In this document: positions 7,817-17,043 of the stretch, in pieces
Layout of the letters: every line of letters begins with the position of its first letter
Numbering within the stretch: position 1 is the stretch's first letter
DNA from: Velocimicrobium porci
GTDB lineage: Bacteria; Bacillota; Clostridia; Lachnospirales; Lachnospiraceae
Length of the DNA: 64,000 nt
Direction: 5' to 3'
NCBI RefSeq assembly: GCF_009696045.1
Contig: NZ_VUMT01000014.1
Coordinates: 1 to 64,000 of the forward strand
Notes under the pieces: model-generated
What the model saw: the letters and a program-made list of their open reading frames with translations, nothing else
Told to the model about the DNA's origin: nothing
Database searches by the model: none
Translations under genes and position numbers: made by a program

Positions 7817-8500
7817 ATGAGTATTTTTAGTTATAAAGATATTTATATGGAAAATGGAAAACGAGTATTAGAGGTTAATATTCTTCCATTAAAACAGTGC
7901 AATTTTGACTGTATTTTTTGTCCAATTGGAAGGGCAAAAGAAAAAGTTGATGTTCAAAAATCCTTTGCTGGAACTGAAAATGCAGTTGTTGAATTAATTA
8001 ATAAGATAGAACAAGAGCAAATTGATTTGGTTTTTATTAATTCAAAAGGAGAGGCTTTAGTAAATGATAAAATAGAGGATCTTATTGATCTAATAAAGGG
8101 AAAAGGTTTGTCTGTAAGACTGCTTTCGAATGGGTATTTATTAGGTGATGATAACTATATGAGAATTGCTGACAAATGCGACCAGGTGATTGGTGAATTG
8201 AAGGTGATAACGGAAGAAGATTTCCAAAAGCTTCAAAGACCTATGGAGGGCTATACTTTGGAGAAGTATATCTCCAATATGGTTGCATTTAATAAACAAT
8301 ATAAAGGGATATTTATATTCGAGGTTACGATTGTAAAAGGCTATAACGACGATAAAGACTCGGTTGCAAAAATTGAAAATGTAATAAAAGCAATAAATCC
8401 GGAAAAATTAGAAGTAGTTCGGATTGAAGAAGAGCCGTTTCAGAAAAAGTTTGGAATATCAGAGGATAAATTAGAAGAAATAAGGAGTCATTTCAAATAA
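7817..8500 (+). CDS. Radical SAM protein (COG0731-like), substrate unknown
   Basis: 227 aa. The cluster motif CNFDCIFC (CxxxCxxC) lies at about residues 33-40 in the usual first-strand context (VNILPLKQCNFDC). Later segments (SKGEALVNDKIEDLI, RLLSNGYLL, GELKVITEEDFQKLQRP) fit the short tRNA-wybutosine-like or pyruvate-formate-lyase-activator-like subgroup with a truncated TIM barrel. It starts 18 bp after the B3/B4 gene and shares its riboswitch. It probably modifies a small molecule, peptide or tRNA in the same pathway, but no accessory domain indicates which. Confidence 0.75.
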   Translation: MSIFSYKDIYMENGKRVLEVNILPLKQCNFDCIFCPIGRAKEKVDVQKSFAGTENAVVELINKIEQEQIDLVFINSKGEALVNDKIEDLIDLIKGKGLSVRLLSNGYLLGDDNYMRIADKCDQVIGELKVITEEDFQKLQRPMEGYTLEKYISNMVAFNKQYKGIFIFEVTIVKGYNDDKDSVAKIENVIKAINPEKLEVVRIEEEPFQKKFGISEDKLEEIRSHFK

Positions 8501-8501
8501 A

Positions 8502-8681
8502 TACATACCGCTTATTACGGCTGTAATGGGAGTTATTTTGAACGTATGGCTGAATAAGAATTTTACACCTGAAATACTATTAGGTGGATTAGCGAGTGGA
8601 CTCGCTTCGGTCGGAGCGTCTGAAGCAATTTATTTGAGGTTGACATTTGGCACTCTTCGGAGTGTCTTTTTTGATTCATAG
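8502..8681 (+). pseudogene. 3' fragment of a phage holin gene
   Basis: An open frame without its own start reads YIPLITAVMGVILNVWLN..., then GGLASGLASVGASEAIYLR, and ends at TAG 8679. The two small hydrophobic helices and the GLASGLASVG.SEAI segment resemble small phage holins. It begins at the stop codon of the radical SAM gene, so its 5' part is lost. Too short for standard gene callers. Confidence 0.5.
8649..8672 (+). terminator. UUCG-loop terminator
   Basis: GGCACTC-TTCG-GAGTGTC followed by TTTTTT. It probably terminates the riboswitch operon; it lies inside the holin remnant. Confidence 0.85.
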
Positions 8682-8797
8682 GAAATTACGGTCTATGAAT
8701 TAAAAAGCCCTCCGGGCGGGAACGCACTGCATCGGAGATGAATGATATCGCCAAAGCGACCCGCCGCAGGCGGAGAATCCTGTGAAACAGGATTTTT
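8675..8797. repeat. Multi-hairpin dispersed repeat, copy A
   Basis: Five small palindromes in a row: TTCATAG/CTATGAA, CCCTCC-GGGCGGG, ATCGC-CAAA-GCGAC, CGCC-GCA-GGCG and AATCCTG-TGAAA-CAGGATT. About 100 bp matches copy B (49904-50027) with scattered differences, some of which preserve pairing. It lies between holin and amidase remnants. Confidence 0.8.
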
Positions 8798-8820
8798 TCT
8801 TCTGGAAGGGAATGGAACAT

Positions 8821-8868
8821 ATGAAGATTAATGTACACGCTGGACACAATTATCTCAGTTATTACTAG
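8821..8868 (+). pseudogene. 5' fragment of a phage-type N-acetylmuramoyl-L-alanine amidase
   Basis: MKINVHAGHN, preceded by GGAAGGGAATGG, is how many clostridial phage amidase_3 endolysins start (the HAGHN carries the zinc histidine). The frame then runs YLSYY-stop. Together with the holin fragment 140 bp upstream it suggests a decayed prophage lysis cassette. Short, so moderate confidence. Confidence 0.4.
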
Positions 8869-8951
8869 AAGCATTGATTAATACAGTGAATAACGAAAAG
8901 ATAGTGTGTATTAATTGGTTATTTTTACTGCCGAAATCTTCGATGAAAAAT

Positions 8952-9659
8952 TTATTCAAACATATGATTAAAGTAAACTTCTTTGAATGCTACATAATTA
9001 TTCCGGGATATTGGTATTGAAGTGTTATTAGTTGTATTTATCTGTGTTTTTGTAAATTTCTCCACATGGTTTAAATTAACGATATAGCTACGGTGGCATT
9101 TAAAAAAGCCTTTTTTTAGAGAAAAAAACTCTTCACATTTGGAAAAACCTTCACGAACTTCAATGGTTGAATCGTTAGACAGGTATATGATGACATGCTT
9201 ATTTTGTGCTTCGAGGTAAACAACATCAGCGACATTTATTTTGCAAAAGCCTAAAGAGGTTTTTACGATAAAGGATTCCTTTAATTTCTCAAAAGTTTTG
9301 AGAAATTCATCTAAGACTGTAAATAATTTTTCTTCCGTAATTGGTTTTAAGAGATAATTAAAGGCTTTTACTTCATAGGAGTCCACTGCAAACTCCCTGG
9401 AAGAGGTAAGAAAAATGATTGGAATCATCTGGTTGTTACTGCGAACTTCTTTTGCGGTATCAATTCCGTTTAACAATGGCATGACTACATCTAAAAAAAT
9501 TAAATCTATACACTCATTTTGTAGGGCAAGAAGCATATCGTCCCCGTTAGTAAAACGGTAGAGAGTAAGTTTTATACCATGTTTTTTTCCCCACTTTTTA
9601 AATAGAATACAGATATCATCTAAAAATTGAATCTCATCATCACAAATTGCTATTTTCAT
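8952..9659 (-). CDS. LytTR-family response regulator (AgrA-like)
   Basis: 235 aa. Receiver domain (1-120) with acidic pair CDDE at 6-9, phosphoacceptor D57 in LIFLDVVMP and the conserved K in YLLKPI. A LytTR DNA-binding domain follows (about 135-235; VVYLEAQNKHVIIYL, FFKCHRSYIVNLNHV). It is the downstream partner of the GHKL kinase at 9743 (gap 83 bp, same strand). LytTR proteins typically bind paired direct repeats and control quorum-sensing or surface genes. No agrB/agrD pair is adjacent, so the inducing signal is unknown. Confidence 0.9.
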   Translation of the reverse strand: MKIAICDDEIQFLDDICILFKKWGKKHGIKLTLYRFTNGDDMLLALQNECIDLIFLDVVMPLLNGIDTAKEVRSNNQMIPIIFLTSSREFAVDSYEVKAFNYLLKPITEEKLFTVLDEFLKTFEKLKESFIVKTSLGFCKINVADVVYLEAQNKHVIIYLSNDSTIEVREGFSKCEEFFSLKKGFFKCHRSYIVNLNHVEKFTKTQINTTNNTSIPISRNNYVAFKEVYFNHMFE

Positions 9660-9742
9660 TGGACACCTCTGGAAATATAGTTATAAATTATAGTTTTGTT
9701 TTATGAAACTTTACGTAAAAAGGAGGTTTTTTGAACCTTGTA

Positions 9743-11008
9743 TCAAATAATAACTTTTACAATAAAACAACCGTTTGAAACAGAAAAATGCCATTGTCCA
9801 TTTAATTGGTCTACATAATATATAATACTTTTTACTCCGATATCATGCCCTTTTTTACCAGAAACCGGAACACCATCTATAAATTTAGGGACTTTTCTGG
9901 TTGGATTTTCAAGTCTGAGCAAAAGACAATTTTCTCTATTAGAGATAGTAAGGTTTGCCCATTTTTCTTCAATATTTGCATCTTCAAGTGCATGCATAGA
10001 ATTTTCCAATGCATTTGATAAAATTGCACAAAAAGCAATCTCAGAGAAAGGGATACTCTCACATGAGATATTACAGTTAAGAGAGATTCCTCTATCCGTA
10101 AAACGCATTTGATAAATGGATATAACTGAATTAAGCATTTCATTTTTACAATATGTAGTAATAATTGTGTCATCATAAGCTTCCCCGATTTTTTTTATGT
10201 ATTTTATAGCTTTATCAGTGTTGTCATTTTGAAGCAGAGTAAGGATAATGCTTAGGTGATGACGCATATCATGTCTTAAGATGGAAAGGGTATGCTTGCT
10301 GCTTTTGACATGTTCGATTTCTTTTTGTATGGACAGAAGCTGCATTTCCATCAGGTTACTGCACTGTCTGATTTCCTGTTTTTGTTCATATTCCCTGAAA
10401 TATACTAACAGAAATACAAGATAAGCTATACAAAAAGCAAACCCCATGAATTCAACAATTGCTTTACTGCCGGAATATAGCAGATTGGAGAACTTAGTGG
10501 AGGCATAGTCAAAAATATAATATACAAAAGGTAAAAAGCCTATAATACAAAGTTCTCGTTTGTCTTTTGCAAATATTGCTGTTGTTGTGCGGCATACAAA
10601 GTGGCACAGTAGAAAAAAGGTGATAAATGTTGTAATAATTCTTGAAAAATAATAACACCATTTTGCACCTGTGATACTTAACGTAAATAATCCAATCCAG
10701 TTACTTATTTGGCAGCACAGGTAAGCCGAAAATATAGAAGTGCTACAGGAAATTAATGGATATTTATAATATAGATATAAAAACAGTGTCAAAGGAAGAT
10801 GTACAATAAGTGGGTATATTTGATTAGAAACGATTTCACCAAATAAAAGAAAGCTAGTGATGTACAAGATTCCTTCAAAACAGGAAAACAAAAGTAGTGT
10901 GAATATGTTTTTGTGATTCTGTTTAACGCCAAGGAAGAAGGCAGAGATGAATATGCCAAACAGCAAGGTAGTCAAATTGTGTATGGCGGATAATATTTGT
11001 ATAAACAT
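9743..11008 (-). CDS. GHKL sensor histidine kinase (AgrC-like)
   Basis: 421 aa from the ATG at 11008, chosen because GAAGGAGAG lies eight bases upstream; an in-frame ATG at 11110 lacks an RBS. Six or seven membrane segments (about 5-210) replace an extracellular sensor domain, as in AgrC-type peptide sensors. A coiled stretch leads to the H-box LRHDMRHHLSIIL, the N-box LSNALENSMHAL and a GHKL ATP-binding domain ending in GHDIGVKSIIYYV. It would phosphorylate the LytTR regulator downstream. Confidence 0.88.
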   Translation of the reverse strand: MFIQILSAIHNLTTLLFGIFISAFFLGVKQNHKNIFTLLLFSCFEGILYITSFLLFGEIVSNQIYPLIVHLPLTLFLYLYYKYPLISCSTSIFSAYLCCQISNWIGLFTLSITGAKWCYYFSRIITTFITFFLLCHFVCRTTTAIFAKDKRELCIIGFLPFVYYIFDYASTKFSNLLYSGSKAIVEFMGFAFCIAYLVFLLVYFREYEQKQEIRQCSNLMEMQLLSIQKEIEHVKSSKHTLSILRHDMRHHLSIILTLLQNDNTDKAIKYIKKIGEAYDDTIITTYCKNEMLNSVISIYQMRFTDRGISLNCNISCESIPFSEIAFCAILSNALENSMHALEDANIEEKWANLTISNRENCLLLRLENPTRKVPKFIDGVPVSGKKGHDIGVKSIIYYVDQLNGQWHFSVSNGCFIVKVII

Positions 11009-11155
11009 CAGTTTGCTCTCCTTCGTGAAATATTTTCTGATTCTAAACAAAATTAATTTAATTATATTATAAGTCATTTTAATGGGAATGACAACATTGT
11101 TAATTATCATTCACGTAGTTTTGTCATTCGTGTAAAAATTAAGAAAGGGTAGCAG

Positions 11156-12037
11156 TTAAAAAGAAGAAAAATATTCTTTTGCAAGTGTAATAAATTTTTT
11201 TATCAGTGGTTGATTTTTTAATGTCTTGTAATATATTCCGTAAGGAACACTAATATTGCCTTCAAATGGGACATAGCAAAGAGCTGGGTCACGAATCGGA
11301 ATAATGTCCGGCAAAATGGTAATTCCCATTTCGGCTTTTGTCAAAGTAATAGCTGCTTCATAAGACTCACAGAAAAGCATATCAGAAGGATTATGATTTT
11401 GTAAGATTTGGCTTTGGAGCGTAAATACAGCCGGATGTGTGTTAGGCGGTTCCTGCACAGTGAGCTGTTCGGAGAGTAAATCTTCAATATGAATTACTTT
11501 TGCAAATGTAAGTGGGTGGGTGGCAGGAAATACACAGACAATAGGAGCTTTGTAAAGTTCTACAAATTTTCCCGGAGCAGTTTTTTCATTTTCTTGAAAG
11601 CTAAATAATATATCAATTCCATCGGTTTGTAATAGATTATTTAATGCACGCATTGGCAGTGTTTTAATAACCGGATGAATGGAAGGGGCAAAAAGCTGTA
11701 TTTTTTTCAATAAATCGGGGAAAAATATTAGTTCTCTTGAAGTATGGCAACCGATTGAAAATATGACAGGTTCTGTTTCTTCTTTATGGACAAGACGCAT
11801 TTTTGCAATGTGCATGTCATTCAGAATTTTTTTCGCATCAGAAAGAAAACGAAAGCCGTCTGTAGTCAGTGATACAGATCGTGTCGTTCTTTTGAATAAT
11901 TTTACACCTAGTTCATTTTCAAGCGAATTAATCTGATGAGTAACAGCAGGCTGGGTAATATGAATTTCTTCTGCGGCTCGGGCAAAATTTAAGTTTTCGG
12001 CAACTGCTAAAAAACATTGTAATTGTATGGTATTCAT
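11156..12037 (-). CDS. LysR-family transcriptional regulator
   Basis: 293 aa from ATG 12037 (AGAGGAAA upstream); the longer in-frame start at 12103 would add a non-family extension. The N-terminal winged helix is canonical (MNTIQLQCFLAVAENLNFARAAEEIHITQPAVTHQI), followed by the two-lobed periplasmic-binding-like effector domain (about 90-290). It is divergent from the marR-ABC operon and is possibly one of its regulators. The inducer is unknown. Confidence 0.9.
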   Translation of the reverse strand: MNTIQLQCFLAVAENLNFARAAEEIHITQPAVTHQINSLENELGVKLFKRTTRSVSLTTDGFRFLSDAKKILNDMHIAKMRLVHKEETEPVIFSIGCHTSRELIFFPDLLKKIQLFAPSIHPVIKTLPMRALNNLLQTDGIDILFSFQENEKTAPGKFVELYKAPIVCVFPATHPLTFAKVIHIEDLLSEQLTVQEPPNTHPAVFTLQSQILQNHNPSDMLFCESYEAAITLTKAEMGITILPDIIPIRDPALCYVPFEGNISVPYGIYYKTLKNQPLIKKFITLAKEYFSSF

Positions 12038-12199
12038 TAAATTTCCTCTTTCCATTGATAAAATTTCTTTATTAATAATAGCATTTTTTGAATTCACTTT
12101 CAAATGAAAAAGGAGTATAACTATTAAACAACGAATTGTTTGTATTCTAACATTTTAGGAAAATCTTTTTGGTTTTTCAAATCGGGAGGTGAATATGAA

Positions 12200-12658
12200 T
12201 TGAAGGCAACGGAAACTAATGATGTAATGCGTTTATTGAAAATCATACATATCCAGATAGAAGAGTGTGTAAATACACTCATGGAACAGTATGAGCTGAC
12301 TGCTGCACAGGGTGACATATTAGGTTATATTTTAGAGAATGGAAATAGTAAGATGAATTCTACGGTGATTCATAAACAGCTTCATTTATCAAGAGCGACT
12401 GTATCGGCTTTGATAAAAAAGTTAAGAGTAAAAGGTTTTTTAGAGTTTGAAGGAAATCCAAATGATGATAGGCAAAAACAGATTATCGTAACAGAAAAAG
12501 CGAGGCAGGTAGAACAGGAGCTGGAGTATAATTTTAGAAAAATGCAGGAAAGCTTATTTCAAAATATTTCTCAGCAAGAAATCGAGGTTATGGACGATGT
12601 TTTAAAAAGAATGTTTGAAAATTTACAAAGAAAGACTAGGAAGGAGAATGCCACATGA
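12200..12658 (+). CDS. MarR-family transcriptional regulator
   Basis: 152 aa from TTG 12200, preceded by GGGAGGTG at nine bases; the ATG at 12194 is followed at once by a stop in its own frame. The winged helix spans about 30-110 (HLSRATVSALIKKLRVKGFLEFEGNPNDDRQKQI with the DxR wing). It overlaps the ABC exporter by 4 bp, the typical arrangement of a self-regulating repressor of a multidrug exporter that is released by the drug. Confidence 0.88.
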   Translation: MKATETNDVMRLLKIIHIQIEECVNTLMEQYELTAAQGDILGYILENGNSKMNSTVIHKQLHLSRATVSALIKKLRVKGFLEFEGNPNDDRQKQIIVTEKARQVEQELEYNFRKMQESLFQNISQQEIEVMDDVLKRMFENLQRKTRKENAT

Positions 12659-14397
12659 TAAAAGTGATATTAGGGCAGGTAAAAGAATATAAAAAGGCAT
12701 CTATTTTAACACCACTCTTCGCTGCTCTGGAAGTGTTAATGGAAGTATTAATTCCGTTTATAACAGCACAAATTATTGACAACGGAATTGAACAGGGAAA
12801 CCTTAAAAATATATACATTTATGGGGCAATTATGCTTGTATTGGCAGGATTTAGCTTATTGTTTGGTGCATTAGCCGGTAAATATGCAGCCAGAGCATCA
12901 TCTGGTTTAGCTTGTAATTTAAGAGAGGCAATGTATGAAAATATTCAGACATTTTCTTTCTCCAATATTGACAAATTCAGTACTGCCGGATTAGTAACAC
13001 GTATGACAACAGACGTAACAAATGTAAAAAATGCTTATCAAATGTCATTAAGAATTGCTGTTCGTGCACCACTTATGTTAATTTGCAGTATGGTTATGTG
13101 CTTCTTTATTAATGCACGTTTGAGTATTGTATTTGTCATTGCAATTTTATTTTTGGGAATTATATTATTTTTTATTATGACAAGAGCAAAGCGTATATTT
13201 GATGTTGTATTCAAAAAATACGATGATTTAAATGCCAGTGTTCAGGAAAACATTTCAGCAATTCGTGTTGTAAAGGCTTATGTAAGAGAAGATTATGAAA
13301 ATAAAAAATTTACAGGTGCAGCAAAAAGACTTTACGAAATGTTTGTAAAAGCGGAAAGTATACTTGCATTTAATAACCCTGTTATGATGCTTACGATATA
13401 TGGCTGTGTGTTATCACTTTCATGGTTCGGGGCGAGCTTTATTGTATCAAAAACGATGACAACAGGTGAACTTACATCTATGTTCACCTACATTATGAGC
13501 ATCATGATGTCCCTTATGATGTTATCAATGGTTTTTGTTATGTTAACGTTAAGTGTAGCCAGCTGTGAACGTATTGTGGAGGTTTTGCAGGAAAGACCTG
13601 ATCTTGCGAACAAAGAGCAACCGCTTATGGAAGTAAAGAATGGAAGTATTGAATTTGAACATGTAAACTTTTCCTATAAGCATGGAAGCGGTGAGGATAC
13701 ATTAAAAGATATTAACCTAACAATTCATTCAGGAGAAACGATAGGAATTATAGGCGGTACCGGTTGTGGAAAATCCAGCTTAGTTAACTTAATCAGCCGT
13801 TTATATGATGTATCAGATGGAGCTGTAAAAGTAGCCGGAAAAGATGTAAGAGATTATGATATGGAGGTGCTTCGTAATCAAGTTGCTGTAGTACTTCAAA
13901 AAAATGTACTTTTCTCTGGAACGATATTAGAAAATCTTCGGTGGGGGAATGAAAAGGCTACCGAAGAAGAGTGTATAGAAGCATGTAAGCAAGCATGTGC
14001 AGATGAGTTTATTAAACAGCTTCCAGATGGCTATAACACTTACATTGAACAGGGAGGAAGTAATGTGTCTGGAGGACAAAAACAGCGTTTATGTATAGCC
14101 AGAGCATTGCTAAAAAGACCCAAAATATTAATTTTGGATGATTCCACAAGTGCAGTAGATACAGCTACAGATGCAAAAATCAGGAAAGCATTTAAGGAGC
14201 AGATTCCGGGAACTACAAAATTAATTATTGCACAGAGAATCTCAAGTGTAGAAGAGGCGGATCGGATTATTGTTTTGGAAGATGGAATGGTAAATGATTT
14301 TGATACACATGAAAATCTCTTAAAGACAAATAAGATTTATCGGGAAATCTATGATGCCCAGGCAAAGGGCGGCGGTGACTTTGATGAAGCAGTTTAG
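12655..14397 (+). CDS. ABC exporter half-transporter with degenerate ATPase site (TM287/BmrC-like)
   Basis: 580 aa. An N-terminal six-helix exporter domain (about 15-310) is followed by an ATPase domain: Walker A GGTGCGKSS, signature VSGGQKQRLCIARAL, Walker B ILILDDSTSAVD. The catalytic Glu after Walker B is Asp and the H-loop His is Gln (IIAQRISS), the pattern of the non-catalytic subunit in heterodimeric exporters such as TM287/288 and BmrCD. It pairs with the next gene (gap 16 bp). Likely substrates are lipophilic drugs or toxins. Confidence 0.93.
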   Translation: MIKVILGQVKEYKKASILTPLFAALEVLMEVLIPFITAQIIDNGIEQGNLKNIYIYGAIMLVLAGFSLLFGALAGKYAARASSGLACNLREAMYENIQTFSFSNIDKFSTAGLVTRMTTDVTNVKNAYQMSLRIAVRAPLMLICSMVMCFFINARLSIVFVIAILFLGIILFFIMTRAKRIFDVVFKKYDDLNASVQENISAIRVVKAYVREDYENKKFTGAAKRLYEMFVKAESILAFNNPVMMLTIYGCVLSLSWFGASFIVSKTMTTGELTSMFTYIMSIMMSLMMLSMVFVMLTLSVASCERIVEVLQERPDLANKEQPLMEVKNGSIEFEHVNFSYKHGSGEDTLKDINLTIHSGETIGIIGGTGCGKSSLVNLISRLYDVSDGAVKVAGKDVRDYDMEVLRNQVAVVLQKNVLFSGTILENLRWGNEKATEEECIEACKQACADEFIKQLPDGYNTYIEQGGSNVSGGQKQRLCIARALLKRPKILILDDSTSAVDTATDAKIRKAFKEQIPGTTKLIIAQRISSVEEADRIIVLEDGMVNDFDTHENLLKTNKIYREIYDAQAKGGGDFDEAV

Positions 14398-14413
14398 AAA
14401 GAGGTGAAGCGAT

Positions 14414-16300
14414 ATGGAAAAAAGAGCAAAAAAGAAATTTCAGTCAGATGTTATGGTTCGTGTGTTAAAATATATCTGTAAAAATTATAAATATTCTTTT
14501 ATGATTGTAATTATATGTATTATAGGAGCTGCAGTTGTAAATTTAAAAGGACTGACCTTTATGCAGGTATTAATTGACGATTATATTCTTCCTATGACCA
14601 AAGAAGCAAATCCGGATTTTGGAGCATTAGTGCTGGCATTAGTAAGATTGGCATCTTTGTTTGGGCTAGGTATTTTGTGCTCTTATGCGTACAACAGAAT
14701 TATGGTTAACATAACACAAGGAACAATGCGCAACCTTAGAAATGATTTATTTACCCATATGGAATCTTTACCAATCCGATACTTTGATATACATGCCCAT
14801 GGAGATGTGATGTCCATTTACACGAATGATGTAGATACACTCCGGCAGTTAATAAGTCAGAGTATACCACAGACAATCAATTCATTTGTAACAATAGTAA
14901 GTGTGTTTTTTGGAATGATAACAATGAATATTCCATTAACAGGAATAACATTAGTAATGGTTGTTATTATGTTATTTACAACGTCCAGAATCGGTGGAAA
15001 ATCGGGAAAATATTTTGCAATGCAGCAAAGAGATTTGGGTATTGTAAACGGATATATTGAAGAGATGATGGAAGGGCAGAAGGTTGTAAAAGTATTTTGT
15101 CATGAAGAAAAGAGCTTAGAAGACTTTAAAAAATTAAATAATACGCTTCGTGACAGTGCGGACAATGCGAATAAATTTGCAAACATTATGATGCCGATTA
15201 ATGCGAATTTAGGGAATATAAGTTATGTATTATGTGCAGTTGTAGGAGCGATTCTTGCATTAAATGGCTATAGTGGATTAACACTTGGAGCATTGGTGTC
15301 CTTTTTGAGCTTAAATAAAAATTTTTCACAACCGGTTATACAGATTAGTCAGCAAATGAATTCAATTGTAATGGCAATGGCAGGGGCAGAACGTGTCTTT
15401 AAATTACTAGATGAAGTGCCGGAAGTAGATGAAGGTTATGTTGAATTAGTGAATGCCAGAGAGGAAAAAGATGGAACATTGACAGAAACAGAGGAGAGAA
15501 CCGGAATCTGGGCTTGGAAACATCCACATAAAGCAGAAGGAACAATCACATATACAAAATTAGAAGGCGATGTAGTTTTCAACGATGTTGATTTTGGATA
15601 CGATGATAAAAAAATTGTATTACATGGAATAAAATTATTTGCAACACCGGGACAGAAAATAGCATTTGTTGGAAGTACAGGTGCAGGGAAAACAACAATT
15701 ACCAACTTAATCAATCGTTTTTATGATATACAGGATGGAAAAATACGATATGATGGAATTAACATCAATAAGATTAAAAAAGCAGACTTGCGTCATTCGC
15801 TTGGAATGGTATTACAGGATACGCATCTGTTTACAGGAACAGTACTAGAGAACATTCGGTATGGTCGTTTAGATGCAACCGATGAAGAATGTATTGCGGC
15901 TGCAAAATTAGCGAATGCAGATGGATTTATACATCGACTGCCAGATGGATATAATACGATATTAACAGGAGACGGGAGCAATCTAAGCCAAGGTCAAAGA
16001 CAGCTATTATCGATTGCAAGGGCGGCAGTAGCAGATCCGCCGGTATTGATTTTAGATGAGGCGACATCTTCCATTGATACAAGAACGGAGAGTCTTGTAC
16101 AAGAGGGAATGGATAGGCTGATGAATGGGCGGACTACATTTGTAATAGCTCATCGTCTTTCAACAATTCGCAATGCCGACTGTATTATGGTATTAGAAAA
16201 TGGAAGAATCATAGAGAGAGGAAACCATGACCAGCTGATCAGTGAAAAAGGAAGATATTATCAATTATATACAGGAAATTTTGCAGAAGAAACAGCATAA
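14414..16300 (+). CDS. ABC exporter half-transporter with consensus Walker B and H-loop (TM288/BmrD-like)
   Basis: 628 aa. The membrane domain (about 20-330) is followed by an extended linker with a charged insert (around 345-385) and an ATPase domain with Walker A GSTGAGKTT, Walker B LILDEATSSID and H-loop VIAHRLSTI, all consensus. Its own signature is the variant LSQGQRQLLSIARA, which in the heterodimer faces the partner's degenerate site. Together with the upstream subunit it forms one asymmetric exporter. Confidence 0.93.
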   Translation: MEKRAKKKFQSDVMVRVLKYICKNYKYSFMIVIICIIGAAVVNLKGLTFMQVLIDDYILPMTKEANPDFGALVLALVRLASLFGLGILCSYAYNRIMVNITQGTMRNLRNDLFTHMESLPIRYFDIHAHGDVMSIYTNDVDTLRQLISQSIPQTINSFVTIVSVFFGMITMNIPLTGITLVMVVIMLFTTSRIGGKSGKYFAMQQRDLGIVNGYIEEMMEGQKVVKVFCHEEKSLEDFKKLNNTLRDSADNANKFANIMMPINANLGNISYVLCAVVGAILALNGYSGLTLGALVSFLSLNKNFSQPVIQISQQMNSIVMAMAGAERVFKLLDEVPEVDEGYVELVNAREEKDGTLTETEERTGIWAWKHPHKAEGTITYTKLEGDVVFNDVDFGYDDKKIVLHGIKLFATPGQKIAFVGSTGAGKTTITNLINRFYDIQDGKIRYDGININKIKKADLRHSLGMVLQDTHLFTGTVLENIRYGRLDATDEECIAAAKLANADGFIHRLPDGYNTILTGDGSNLSQGQRQLLSIARAAVADPPVLILDEATSSIDTRTESLVQEGMDRLMNGRTTFVIAHRLSTIRNADCIMVLENGRIIERGNHDQLISEKGRYYQLYTGNFAEETA

Positions 16301-16391
16301 ACTTAAAAATTGCATAATACCGGAAGATAGAGTATAGTAAAGATTGGACTTTATGAAATTTACAAAGGAAAGAGGAAAGGATGGAAATAAA

Positions 16392-16883
16392 ATGATAAAT
16401 ATTGTATTGCATGAGCCGGAAATACCTGCTAATACAGGAAATATCGGAAGAAGCTGTGTGGCAGCAGGCGCCAGACTTCATTTAATTGAACCACTCGGAT
16501 TTCGTCTGGGTGAAAAGGAAATAAAAAGAGCGGGACTTGATTATTGGGATAAGCTGGATGTTACGGTTTATGACAATTTTGATGATTTTATAGAACGTAA
16601 TCCTGGAGCGAAAATATATATGGCAACCACAAAGGCGCAACATGTATATACAGAGGTCAATTATGAACCGGATTGCTATATTATGTTCGGAAAAGAGAGT
16701 GCGGGAATACCAGAAGAAATTCTTGTGAAGCATCCGGACAATTGTATTAGAATTCCAATGATTGGAGATATACGCTCGCTTAATTTATCCAATTCCGTTG
16801 CAATTGTACTTTATGAGGCATTAAGACAAAATGAGTTTGCCAATATGAATTTAGAAGGACATTTACACCGGCTTTCATGGTAA
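16392..16883 (+). CDS. trmL: tRNA (cytidine(34)/uridine(34)-2'-O)-methyltransferase
   Basis: 163 aa from ATG 16392 (purine-rich GGAAAGGATGG upstream); the ATG at 16344 gives a non-family extension. SPOUT-fold TrmL: INIVLHEPEIPANTGNIGRSC at the start, FGKESAGIPEE in the middle and IPMIGDIRSLNLSNSVAIVLYEALRQ for the C-terminal SAM-binding knot. It methylates the wobble nucleotide of tRNA-Leu isoacceptors. Apparently monocistronic. Confidence 0.93.
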   Translation: MINIVLHEPEIPANTGNIGRSCVAAGARLHLIEPLGFRLGEKEIKRAGLDYWDKLDVTVYDNFDDFIERNPGAKIYMATTKAQHVYTEVNYEPDCYIMFGKESAGIPEEILVKHPDNCIRIPMIGDIRSLNLSNSVAIVLYEALRQNEFANMNLEGHLHRLSW

Positions 16884-16949
16884 GAAACTGTTGTGAGTCG
16901 CAAATTCGCAGTTACAGTTCAAAATTAAATTGAATATAAGTCTATGCAA

Positions 16950-16996
16950 AGGGGCTGTTGCATTAAACATTTGTACATTTGATGCGACAGCCCCTG
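16950..16996. terminator. Hairpin between convergent trmL and kinase genes
   Basis: AGGGGCTGTTGCAT pairs with ATGCGACAGCCCCT (one G-U). There is no clear T-tract; it may serve both convergent units. Confidence 0.55.
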
Positions 16997-17043
16997 TACT
17001 TATATATAATAAGGATTAGTAATAAAAAAAGCGTAAACTCGTT

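Noticed and set aside
8952-11008. Complete agr quorum-sensing locus
   Set aside because: Kinase and regulator are agr-like but no agrB or agrD gene is visible on either side.
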